Origin: Bacillota bacterium
GTDB taxonomy: Bacteria; Bacillota; Clostridia; DSM-8532
Direction of reading: 5' to 3'
Assembly (NCBI GenBank): GCA_023415205.1
Contig: JAEZLR010000026.1
Span: forward strand, 1 to 31,188
Length of the DNA stretch: 31,188 nt
This document shows positions 22,141 to 29,164 of this stretch, piece by piece (position 1 is the stretch's first letter; each line of letters starts with the position of its first letter). Made by a program: the position numbers and the translations under genes. A model generated the notes under the pieces. That model was not told the origin of the DNA. It made no database searches and saw only the letters and a list, made by a program, of their open reading frames with translations.

Positions 22141-23616
22141 TTATGCATTGCCGGCGTTAACCACCTTTTCCAAGCGCTCAATCCCAATGTGAATACGCCT
22201 CAAGGTCTCAGCCTTTCCCAAAAGATCCGCTATTTCAATAGCTCCTCCTGGGGTAACCTCCCATCCTGATATAGCGGTACGGATGGGCCAAAGCATTTGA
22301 CCATTCTTGATGCCCAGCTTTTCAACCAAGGCTAAAAGCTTCCCATGGAGGGTGGGTTCGTCCCAGGAGGTAATTTCCTCGAGGACGGGAAGAGCAGCCT
22401 TAAGGCTATCAAGGGAGTTCTCAAGGGTGGTTTTCATCTTTTTATGAACATAAATGGCAAGGTCATAATCTACAAGCTCATTCAAGAAGCCCACCTTGGA
22501 CGGGATGTCGGTAAGCACCTCTGTTCTTGCCTGCAGCAGCTTGCTGACCTTTTTGAGATCCACCTCTTTATTGGTGACTGCCTCGGTGAGATAGGGAAGA
22601 GCCAGGGCATGAAACTGTTCGAGGCTCATGGCCCGGATATATTCAGCATTAAACCATCTGAGCTTATCCATGTCAAAGGATGAGGGGGACTTGCTGATGC
22701 GGCTGATATTGAAGGCTTTTTCCAGATCAGCCAGTGAAAAAATCTCCTGATTGGTTTCGGGGGACCAACCGAGAAGGGCGATATAATTGATAATGGCCTC
22801 AACGATATACCCCATTTTCAGAAGGTCCTCAAAGCCTGCATCACCTTTGCGCTTGGAGATCTTAGAACCATCCGGCTTTACAATGAGAGGCAGATGTACG
22901 TACACCGGAATATCCCATCCAAAAGCTTGATAGAGTAGATTATACTTGGGTGCCGAGGAAAGGTATTCGCTCCCGCGAACTACGTGGGTGATATTCATAA
23001 GATGGTCATCAATGACATTGGCAAAATTATAGGTGGGAAGACCATCGCTTTTCAGGAGAATCTGATCCTCCAGCATGCTGTTCTCAACGGTGATGGAACC
23101 ATATACAGCATCCTCAAAGGTGGTAGTGCCCTCTCGGGGCATTTTTTGACGGATGACACAGGGCTCGCCCCTCTGGAGCTTTTCCTCAATCTCCTCCTTG
23201 GAAAGACCCAGACAATGCCTGTCGTACATGAAGGTCTGGTTCTTCCCTTCGGCATCAGCCCTCAAAGCATCCAATCTCTCCTTTGAGCAGAAGCAATAGT
23301 AGGCATGTCCTTTCTCAACCAACTCTTGGGCATAGGGTCTATAGGTCCCCTTTCTCTCACTTTGGACGTAGGGAGCATAGGGCCCCCCGATATCGGGGCC
23401 TTCGTCGTGTTGCATACCACAGAGCTTCAATGTATTATAGATAACATCCACAGCCCCCTCAACCAGGCGTTCCTGATCGGTATCCTCGATACGAAGTATG
23501 AATTCTCCTCCTTGTGATTTGGCAATCAGGTATTCATAAAGTGCGGTTCTTAAATTCCCAATGTGCATGTATCCCGTGGGACTTGGTGCATATCGTGTTC
23601 TGACTTGGCGTTCCAT
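22141..23616 (-). CDS. gltX: Glutamyl-tRNA synthetase
   Basis: GltX charges tRNA-Glu, and in many Firmicutes also tRNA-Gln, with glutamate. The 491-residue class I synthetase has the HIGH motif as YAPSPTGYMHIGNLRTALYE (His18-Ile-Gly-Asn), the GluRS stretch FILRIEDTDQERLVEGA, a zinc site formed by CFC and YDRHC, and the KMSKS motif as SKISKRKGD. The anticodon-binding domain fills roughly the last 170 residues. ATG 23616 has AAGGAAG just upstream; an earlier in-frame start at 23634 overlaps that site. The gene is alone on the minus strand. A pair of TTACATGAA repeats (23654-23675) lies upstream. Confidence 0.96.
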   Translation of the reverse strand: MERQVRTRYAPSPTGYMHIGNLRTALYEYLIAKSQGGEFILRIEDTDQERLVEGAVDVIYNTLKLCGMQHDEGPDIGGPYAPYVQSERKGTYRPYAQELVEKGHAYYCFCSKERLDALRADAEGKNQTFMYDRHCLGLSKEEIEEKLQRGEPCVIRQKMPREGTTTFEDAVYGSITVENSMLEDQILLKSDGLPTYNFANVIDDHLMNITHVVRGSEYLSSAPKYNLLYQAFGWDIPVYVHLPLIVKPDGSKISKRKGDAGFEDLLKMGYIVEAIINYIALLGWSPETNQEIFSLADLEKAFNISRISKSPSSFDMDKLRWFNAEYIRAMSLEQFHALALPYLTEAVTNKEVDLKKVSKLLQARTEVLTDIPSKVGFLNELVDYDLAIYVHKKMKTTLENSLDSLKAALPVLEEITSWDEPTLHGKLLALVEKLGIKNGQMLWPIRTAISGWEVTPGGAIEIADLLGKAETLRRIHIGIERLEKVVNAGNA

Positions 23617-23653
23617 GGTAATCTTCCTTCCCAAATAAGTGTTTGTGCTGGCA

Positions 23654-23675
23654 TTACATGAAGTATTTACATGAA
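23654..23675. repeat. TTACATGAA direct repeat upstream of gltX
   Basis: TTACATGAA occurs at 23654-23662 and 23667-23675, a 13-base period, 38-60 bases before the gltX start. On the minus strand it reads TTCATGTAA. The core TCATGTA also appears upstream of the DUF4003 gene and at the tRNA-Tyr promoter. Confidence 0.5.
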
Positions 23676-23732
23676 AAACAGGCTTTATTACAGCTAAAGC
23701 ACCTGCTTTTATGACCTTTGCCTATTTTAAGC

Positions 23733-24722
23733 TTAGCTGGATGACGAGGATGAGGCGGCTACAGCTGCGACTGTGCAGGCAGCGGCCTGGGCTGCAATAA
23801 TGGCTTCAACGGTTGCTCCCACCCCAATGCGAAGCAGGGTGGTATTGGTTTCAGTATTATTTTTATAGTAATTACTACAGACAAGGGCAGCCGCGATCAT
23901 CAGATGAAACTCTCGTTCACCCCATCCATAGCACTTTTTCTCCTTTATGATTGCAAGGGCTTCCAAGGTCTCCTCTACGGCCTTTTCCCAATGATTTCGG
24001 GTGAGAGCCAAAAAGCCTATGGTTCCATAATACATAGAAGAAATACGATTCTTGTATTCTCGAAGCTTCTCTGTTATAAAGGTGCAACGCAAAGCCTTTT
24101 CCTCCGGTGAAGACGGATCAAAGATGAGAATCTGGGAAAGAAACTGCAATCCATTGCCAATATGAAGCCCAGAGCTTTTTAAAAGACGGTAGGTTGTTTC
24201 GATTTCGTCCATTAGCTTGTCAACAGGCTGATCTGTCGAAGCCAGTATCACCGATGAAGCATAATCATCCGATGAAGTCAGAAAAGGATGATTCCTCTTC
24301 ATCTCTTTAAATATGGATTGAGCGATTTCAGCCTTGGCCTGCTCCGAACCTTGAGTCGTTGTAGAATAGAGCGCGTGAGCAGCGATGGGTAAATAAGCGG
24401 AGGATTTGAATCCGCAATTCTTCATCACATCATAGCAATGAGCCAGTTTACCAAATTCATTATCTAGAGCTTTTCCACCCGCCAGAAAATAGGCCGCTAT
24501 GTAGGGCCTTGCTGATCGTAAATACGAAAAGAGGTCTGTTCTTTTCTTGATGGTGTGGATGGCATCTATCAGTTTCGGTGGGTCGGGCCTTCGCCCTTCC
24601 ATGGCGAAAGCCAAGGCGCATAATTTGATATAGTAGGAGGAAGTTTTCCAAGCTAAGGGCCTTTTAAGTGCCAGATAACTATCGCAATACAATGCCACAT
24701 CTTGATGTAAAGAGCTTTCCAT
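23733..24722 (-). CDS. DUF4003-like protein of unknown function
   Basis: The 329-residue protein is predicted to be soluble and largely helical. I recognise the layout of DUF4003 proteins, including the segment RNHPFLTSSDDYASSVILAS and the later EKKCYGWGEREFHLMIAAAL; their function is not known to me. No signal peptide, membrane span or catalytic motif stands out in the first 290 residues. The C-terminus is odd: an Ala-rich hydrophobic helix (VEAIIAAQAAACTVAAVAA) ends in six serines, coded by mixed codons. ATG 24722 has GGGGTGG a few bases upstream; the ATG at 24740 has no ribosome site. It lies upstream of gltX on the same strand with a gap of 116 bases, but the spacing and separate repeats do not show an operon. 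Confidence 0.75.
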   Translation of the reverse strand: MESSLHQDVALYCDSYLALKRPLAWKTSSYYIKLCALAFAMEGRRPDPPKLIDAIHTIKKRTDLFSYLRSARPYIAAYFLAGGKALDNEFGKLAHCYDVMKNCGFKSSAYLPIAAHALYSTTTQGSEQAKAEIAQSIFKEMKRNHPFLTSSDDYASSVILASTDQPVDKLMDEIETTYRLLKSSGLHIGNGLQFLSQILIFDPSSPEEKALRCTFITEKLREYKNRISSMYYGTIGFLALTRNHWEKAVEETLEALAIIKEKKCYGWGEREFHLMIAAALVCSNYYKNNTETNTTLLRIGVGATVEAIIAAQAAACTVAAVAASSSSSS

Positions 24723-24757
24723 AAGAGCCACCCCGTTCATAATAAGCTGACATTGCT

Positions 24758-24779
24758 ATTATACATGATTATTACATGA
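24758..24779 (-). promoter_or_regulatory. -10 box and TCATGTA pair upstream of the DUF4003 gene
   Basis: The minus strand reads TATAAT at 24763-24758, with TCATGTA copies at 24779-24773 and 24768-24762, the second running straight into the -10 box. The hexamer 17 bases upstream of the -10 (TGTCAA) is a weak -35. Confidence 0.45.
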
Positions 24780-24899
24780 CTTGACAGATATTTTATGGTA
24801 GTTCTTCTGCAAAACCTTCTTTTAATGGGCCTCATACCAATCTTGAACTCGAAGCGAAAAGGGGTGGCTATAAGTTACTAATTATAATATAATTCTAGA

Positions 24900-24925
24900 T
24901 GAACCGAAAACCATTGACTTTCGTC
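24900..24925 (+). promoter_or_regulatory. ECF-sigma-type promoter, likely autoregulatory
   Basis: TGAACC (24900-24905), a 16-base spacer and CGTC (24922-24925) match the common ECF sigma pattern of GAAC-like -35 and CGTC -10. Transcription would begin near 24932, just before the ribosome site of the sigma-factor gene. This is the expected arrangement for a self-activating ECF sigma factor. Confidence 0.6.
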
Positions 24926-24954
24926 AAATTAAATGAAGGAGGGGGGCAAATAGG

Positions 24955-25470
24955 TTGACTCCTTCGGAGATGACACAAGAAATAACGCGTTTGATTGAAC
25001 AATATGGAGATGATATTTTAAAAACGGCTCTGGTGATATTAAAATCAAAGGAATTGGCAGAGGATGTCTATCAGGAAACCTTCCTTAGAGTGTGCCGTTC
25101 ATTTTCCAGCTATCGCCGGGAAAGCAGCGAAAAGACTTGGATCACCAGTATAGCCGTGAATATCTGCCGGGACTATTTGAGAAGTTCTTGGAAAAAGCGT
25201 GTGGTTGTGACAGAGGACTTTTTGACCTATTCATCGGATACCGATACTGAGGAGCTTATTGAGAAGCGCAATGAGAAAAAAGAGCTTCTGGAAGCAATTA
25301 TGAAATTGCCTGACAAATATCGTAAGATTATCCATCTCTATTATTATCAGGAGATGGATGTTAAGGATATTGCCAGCGTACTGAAAATACCAGGTGGTAC
25401 TGTGAAAAGCAGGTTGTTTAAAGCACGCAATTTGCTTTATGGATTGATGGGAGGTGAGGCTCATGGTTGA
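24955..25470 (+). CDS. ECF-type RNA polymerase sigma factor
   Basis: The 171-residue protein is a two-domain sigma-70 family factor of the extracytoplasmic-function group, which redirects RNA polymerase to stress genes. Region 2 is seen in LKTALVILKSKELAEDVYQETFLRVCRS in pieces and the WITSIAVNICRDYLR helix; region 4 in LPDKYRKIIHLYYYQEMDVKDIA and the helix-turn-helix IPGGTVKSRLFKARNLL. The start is probably TTG 24955, about eight bases after the G run 24941-24946; ATG 24970 is in frame as an alternative but is far from that site. It overlaps the next gene, a membrane protein, by eight bases, the usual place for the matching anti-sigma factor. The upstream TGAACC-N16-CGTC promoter suggests autoregulation. 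The inducing stress is unknown. Confidence 0.93.
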   Translation: MTPSEMTQEITRLIEQYGDDILKTALVILKSKELAEDVYQETFLRVCRSFSSYRRESSEKTWITSIAVNICRDYLRSSWKKRVVVTEDFLTYSSDTDTEELIEKRNEKKELLEAIMKLPDKYRKIIHLYYYQEMDVKDIASVLKIPGGTVKSRLFKARNLLYGLMGGEAHG

Positions 25471-26584
25471 ATCATTGGATCAAGGGGAGAGAACTCCTGC
25501 TGTCAGTGATGACTTAATAAAAGATTCATTAAAGATAGGGCTTTCGAGTATCCATGCCTCAGACGATCTTGTCAGAGATACTTTGGCCTTGTGCCACAAG
25601 GAAATTGAAGCTAAAAGCCGTCAGGGTATGAAGAAAGCAATATGGCCCTGGATGCTAAAAATAGGAACACCCCTTGCGGCAGGTGCTTTGGTGTGCGTTC
25701 TGATGCTTAATGGGCCTCAAATGAAATCGACATCGGAAAATGCCGCTGCCCCTTCTGAATCGGTAATGGGTGGTGCGCTCATGGCACAGGACAAGGCGAG
25801 TATTTCACGAGATAGCGGTGAGATAAAGGAGTCCGCTTCGGCTGAACCGGTGCCATCAACGCTTCCATCCATAACCTCGACCAATGGAGAAGAAAAGGGG
25901 GTCGGTGAATCCACCTTTGCATACGGTATTGAAGGCCTTTTTTCTGCGGCTAATCGCACCGAAGAGGAGTATAGGCCGGATACCATGGAGCTCATGGAGC
26001 ATTTTGAGGCCATCGTCACCCAATACAATACAGTTCAGGGCACGCAATTTACCCTTTATAAGTCAGGTGTGACCCGGATACAAACCTTGGTGGAGACAGG
26101 CGTAACGGCACAAATGCTCCAGGATATGACCGATTACCATCAGCTTCTCAGTGGCAAGGGTTACTGGCTATTACCGCTTCACAGCTCCAATGGGTTGGTT
26201 GAAGGGCTGGTTACGGTTAATACTATGGATTCACAGAGCAAGGAACTGAACATTTCCAGCAATGATTTTGTCTTTTCCACCAATAATCATCGCTTTCTGG
26301 TATCGCCACATCCTTCTGGAGCACTGATTGCAAAAAACTGTGAGTTGATGTTTGATTCGGCAAGCCTTACTCAGAAGGCCAAATCGGAGGGCTACAAGAA
26401 TATTTCAGACATTACCATCGTTGATATCAATTATGGAATGGATTTTTTAGTGATGCTCACGGGGGATGACAAGCAACTGAGTATACCCTTCGTTGTGGAT
26501 CAGAACCTCTATGGAGTTGAGAATAATCGGCTCTATTTATCCGATGAACTCATTAAAATTATCATCGATCAAATGCTGAAATGA
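25463..26584 (+). CDS. Likely membrane anti-sigma factor
   Basis: The 373-residue product has an N-terminal cytoplasmic part (residues 1-60), one membrane helix (about 61-83, WPWMLKIGTPLAAGALVCVLML in pieces), a Ser/Glu/Pro-rich linker (about 85-150) and a roughly 220-residue outer domain that I do not recognise. Position directly after the sigma-factor gene, with an eight-base overlap and a single membrane pass, is the standard anti-sigma layout: the inner part holds the sigma factor until a signal outside releases it. The zinc motif H-x3-C-x2-C of many anti-sigma factors is absent; only Cys44-His45 is seen. ATG 25463 has GGAGGTGA (25450-25457) upstream. The function is inferred from gene order and topology, not from a known domain. 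Confidence 0.75.
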   Translation: MVESLDQGERTPAVSDDLIKDSLKIGLSSIHASDDLVRDTLALCHKEIEAKSRQGMKKAIWPWMLKIGTPLAAGALVCVLMLNGPQMKSTSENAAAPSESVMGGALMAQDKASISRDSGEIKESASAEPVPSTLPSITSTNGEEKGVGESTFAYGIEGLFSAANRTEEEYRPDTMELMEHFEAIVTQYNTVQGTQFTLYKSGVTRIQTLVETGVTAQMLQDMTDYHQLLSGKGYWLLPLHSSNGLVEGLVTVNTMDSQSKELNISSNDFVFSTNNHRFLVSPHPSGALIAKNCELMFDSASLTQKAKSEGYKNISDITIVDINYGMDFLVMLTGDDKQLSIPFVVDQNLYGVENNRLYLSDELIKIIIDQMLK

Positions 26585-26598
26585 TTTATAAAAAAGGG

Positions 26599-26628
26599 TT
26601 GACAAGTGATGGGAACCTCATGTAATAT
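26599..26628 (+). promoter_or_regulatory. Promoter of tRNA-Tyr
   Basis: TTGACA (26599-26604) is 18 bases from TAATAT (26623-26628). TCATG directly precedes the -10 box. The short leader contains a hairpin, ATGCGG (26634-26639) with CCGCAT (26651-26656), just before the mature 5' end. Confidence 0.6.
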
Positions 26629-26663
26629 AATACATGCGGTTCGACAAAAGCCGCATTATGAAT

Positions 26664-26749
26664 GGGGGAATTCCCGAGCGGCCAAAGGGGGCAGACTGTA
26701 AATCTGTTGTCTGACGACTTCGGTGGTCCGAATCCACCTTCCCCCACCA
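26664..26749 (+). tRNA. tRNA-Tyr (anticodon GTA)
   Basis: The acceptor stem GGGGGAA (26664-26670) pairs fully with TTCCCCC (26739-26745); A26746 is the discriminator and CCA (26747-26749) is encoded. The anticodon stem GCAGA/TCTGT encloses CTGTAAA with GTA at 26698-26700. A long variable arm (about 26708-26721), usual for bacterial tRNA-Tyr, precedes the T arm GGTGG-TCCGAAT-CCACC (26722-26738). The T loop has C instead of T at standard position 55, the site of the near-universal pseudouridine. The gene has its own promoter and terminator. The GUA anticodon is a target of Tgt (14313-15434). Confidence 0.97.
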
Positions 26750-26792
26750 AAGAAACGACAATTTATCGAACGATAGGTTGTCGTTTCTTTTT
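26750..26792 (+). terminator. Terminator of tRNA-Tyr
   Basis: AAAGAAACGACAA (26749-26761, sharing the last base of CCA) pairs perfectly with TTGTCGTTTCTTT (26778-26790). An inner ATCG/CGAT pair lies in the loop, and T bases follow. It is long and stable. Confidence 0.88.
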
Positions 26793-26830
26793 GTCCTAAG
26801 TACAGAAAAAAGCGTTGAGAGCGTGACCGT

Positions 26831-27592
26831 ATGATTATTAAACTCTATAGAAACTTACTAAGAGAATTTGTACAAGAGAATATCCGTATACTAGGGGATA
26901 ATCTTGCCGGGGTTTACCTCCATGGATCTATGGTAATGAACTGCTTTAATCCAAAGAAAAGTGATCTGGATCTAATCGTTGTTATCAAAGAAAAGATTAA
27001 AGACCACATTAAAAGAGAATATATGGATATGGTAGTAAAACTTAATGAAAATGCTACTGTAAAGGGATTTGAACTCTCGCTGGTAAGGGAAGAAGTGTGC
27101 AAACCTTTTGTATATCCAACACCATTTGAACTACATTTTTCTGCTGGGCATCTTAATTGGTATAAGTCAAAACCGGATGACTATATAGTAAAAATGAGAG
27201 GAACAGATAAGGACCTTGCAGCCCATTTTACAATCATTAATCATAGAGGAGAGGCTCTATATGGAAAAAATATCAGGGAAGTATTTGATTCAGTCCCTAA
27301 AGAGAACTATATAGATAGTATTTGGAATGATGTTTACAAATCCAAAGAGGAAATAATAGATAATTCTATGTATATCATTCTCAACCTATGTAGAGTGCTT
27401 GCTTATAAGCGGGATGAACTTATCCTTTCCAAGACGGAAGGCGGAGAATGGGGAATTAAAAATCTTCCCCAAAAGTACCATGGAGTCATTGAGGAAGCTT
27501 TAGCAGAATACGCAGATAATACACCAGTACATGCTAAGGAACAAACCTTGAAAGAGTATGCAGAATATATGCTGACCCAAATATCAGAATAG
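26831..27592 (+). CDS. AadA-like aminoglycoside nucleotidyltransferase
   Basis: The 253-residue protein has the nucleotidyltransferase core of the AadA/ANT group, whose members transfer AMP to streptomycin or spectinomycin. GVYLHGSMVMNCFNPKKSDL carries the Gly-Ser and the start of the metal-binding pair, completed by SDLDLIVV (Asp-x-Asp). GFELSLV gives a possible third acidic residue. The C-terminal helical part has LNLCRVLAYKRDELILSKTEG and EWGIKNLPQKY, as in AadA proteins (DUF4111 part). Many chromosomal homologues do not confer resistance, so the substrate is open. ATG 26831 has only a weak ribosome site. The gene is clearly AT-richer than its neighbours and sits between a tRNA gene and a tRNA-like remnant, which suggests transfer. 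Confidence 0.85.
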   Translation: MIIKLYRNLLREFVQENIRILGDNLAGVYLHGSMVMNCFNPKKSDLDLIVVIKEKIKDHIKREYMDMVVKLNENATVKGFELSLVREEVCKPFVYPTPFELHFSAGHLNWYKSKPDDYIVKMRGTDKDLAAHFTIINHRGEALYGKNIREVFDSVPKENYIDSIWNDVYKSKEEIIDNSMYIILNLCRVLAYKRDELILSKTEGGEWGIKNLPQKYHGVIEEALAEYADNTPVHAKEQTLKEYAEYMLTQISE

Positions 27593-27647
27593 ATTACGTC
27601 TATAGGATTTAATCTATTTTGATATAAAATTACAGTTAATCTCTTTG

Positions 27648-27668
27648 CTTCGAGGTTCAAATCCATTC
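27648..27668 (+). other. tRNA T-arm-like remnant
   Basis: GGTTCAAATCC (27654-27664) fits the conserved T-arm (B-box) core of tRNA genes. With its flanks CTTCGa and ATTC it resembles the 3' part of the tRNA-Tyr gene at 26718-26741 when two short gaps are allowed. No full tRNA can be folded around it. It may be a scar of an att duplication. Confidence 0.3.
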
Positions 27669-27702
27669 ATGAACATCCAAAAACTAATTAATAATAAAGG
27701 AA

Positions 27703-28899
27703 TTAAGCTTTGGGAGAATCAGGTTTATCCAAGGATGTTTTTCTCGACTGAATTCTATTTACAAAGGCTTGAATATTCATCGTCTGGCACGCAGACTTAA
27801 AGGTTTGCCCCGTAAAGAGATAGCACGTGGGTTTTATACTGGCGAGAATAATGATGATGACCAGGGATAGGGCAAACACAAGGAATGCGCTTACAAATAA
27901 CGTGAGAATGGATTGGGCCGGCCATAGCTTAAACCACCTTGAAATAAAGCTGACCAGCAGATTATGAAGAAGATAGATGCCAAAGGAGGCCGAGGACAAC
28001 AAATTCACCCAGAAGGAAGCTGCTCTGGAAAGCGGGCGGTTCCTTAAAAGCTCTTTGACCAGAAGGAACAGGGCCACCGATAATATCAGAGTAAAGATTT
28101 TGGAATAGCTTTTAAAGACTTCGGAGTATTGTCCCGTCGTAAGGGTCATATACCATGTCCCCAAGGAAATAAGAGCCGTGTCTATAAGGATGATCAAAGT
28201 CAGCAAGCCCTTTGAGAGTGGCTTCTGATTTTGAAATAATACATAGCCCAGGATAAAATACCCCAGATACCCGGTGAGAAAATTGAGATTGAACTGGGAG
28301 TGGAAGGTAAAGGGCGCATTGAAGGGCTTTGGGAGAAGGGCTGACAAGGTTGGGGCAAGGGAGCTGAAAATCAGCCATAGTACAAGAAGATAACGCATCA
28401 GACCCTTTGAAAGTGCATCTACCAGCTTTTTCAGTAAGGGCGATAGCATATAGAGTGGAATAAGGGCATACATAAACCATAAATGAACGGTAGTGGGCTG
28501 ACTGGCAATGTTTTTAAGCTTCGAGGCAGCATCCATCCAATTGATTTGTCCCGTGGAAAGGAAGCCCATGAGACCATAATAGGCGATGGCCACCAACGAC
28601 CAAACCACAAAAGGGATGAAGGCCTTAGGAAGACGTTTTTTATAGGTATATTCCACGGACTGGGTTTTTTCGCTTGAAAGAAGCATTGCTCCCGAGATCA
28701 TAAAGAAAATCGGCACACTGGAGCTCATTAAGGTGGTCATAACATTGGCCACATGCCAAAGGGGGGAGCCCAAATTCCCTCTCAATGAACCAGCGGCAGT
28801 ATGTAAAAAGACTACCGACAGCATGGACAAGATACGAAGAATGTCGATGTAAACAATATGGTGGGTGGTTTGTGCTTTTTCATCCCCTGTCTTCTGCAT
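27703..28899 (-). CDS. Acyltransferase-3 family membrane protein
   Basis: The 398-residue protein has about ten membrane helices and belongs to the acyltransferase-3 (OafA/OatA-like) family, which acetylates or succinylates surface glycans and other cell-envelope molecules. The diagnostic R-x10-H motif is exact near the N-terminus in ILRILSMLSVVFLHTA. Other family features are WHVANVMTTLMSSSVPIFFMISGAMLL in pieces, HLWFMYALIPLYMLSPLL, and SASFGIYLLHNLLV. There is no extra SGNH domain, so it is a membrane-only member; a short basic tail follows the last helix. I chose ATG 28899 because AAAGGAG is seven bases upstream; the ATG at 28920 has no such site. It stands alone; the acceptor is unknown. 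Confidence 0.9.
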   Translation of the reverse strand: MQKTGDEKAQTTHHIVYIDILRILSMLSVVFLHTAAGSLRGNLGSPLWHVANVMTTLMSSSVPIFFMISGAMLLSSEKTQSVEYTYKKRLPKAFIPFVVWSLVAIAYYGLMGFLSTGQINWMDAASKLKNIASQPTTVHLWFMYALIPLYMLSPLLKKLVDALSKGLMRYLLVLWLIFSSLAPTLSALLPKPFNAPFTFHSQFNLNFLTGYLGYFILGYVLFQNQKPLSKGLLTLIILIDTALISLGTWYMTLTTGQYSEVFKSYSKIFTLILSVALFLLVKELLRNRPLSRAASFWVNLLSSASFGIYLLHNLLVSFISRWFKLWPAQSILTLFVSAFLVFALSLVIIIILASIKPTCYLFTGQTFKSACQTMNIQAFVNRIQSRKTSLDKPDSPKA

Positions 28900-28929
28900 G
28901 GCAAACTCCTTTAAATCCATATTAAGTAT

Positions 28930-28938
28930 ATTATAGCA
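28930..28938 (-). promoter_or_regulatory. Extended -10 promoter of the acyltransferase gene
   Basis: The minus strand reads TGCTATAAT, a perfect extended -10 element (TGnTATAAT), about 30 bases upstream of the start. No good -35 is seen, which extended -10 promoters do not need. Confidence 0.6.
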
Positions 28939-29109
28939 TGCAATAATTTAATCTTCTCTTGTAACTCAAAATCTTTTAACGAAATAAAGGGTAGCGGTAC
29001 ACACTTGGAAATCACCTTACTCCATAAGAAGAGCTAACTTTATTTTAGCCGTCACTAAGGAGTGTTTAACCCTGTCACCCTGTTAACGGGCAAGAAAGTA
29101 TTTCAACTG

Positions 29110-29137
29110 TTAAAGAAAGCGCGGCTTATGGTAATAT
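29110..29137 (+). promoter_or_regulatory. Candidate promoter of the YibE/F gene
   Basis: TTAAAG (29110-29115) is 16 bases from TAATAT (29132-29137), 28 bases before the start. The rest of the 28939-29109 gap holds no gene or clear structure that I can see. Confidence 0.4.
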
Positions 29138-29164
29138 AGATTAAAGACATTTAAAGGAGTCATC

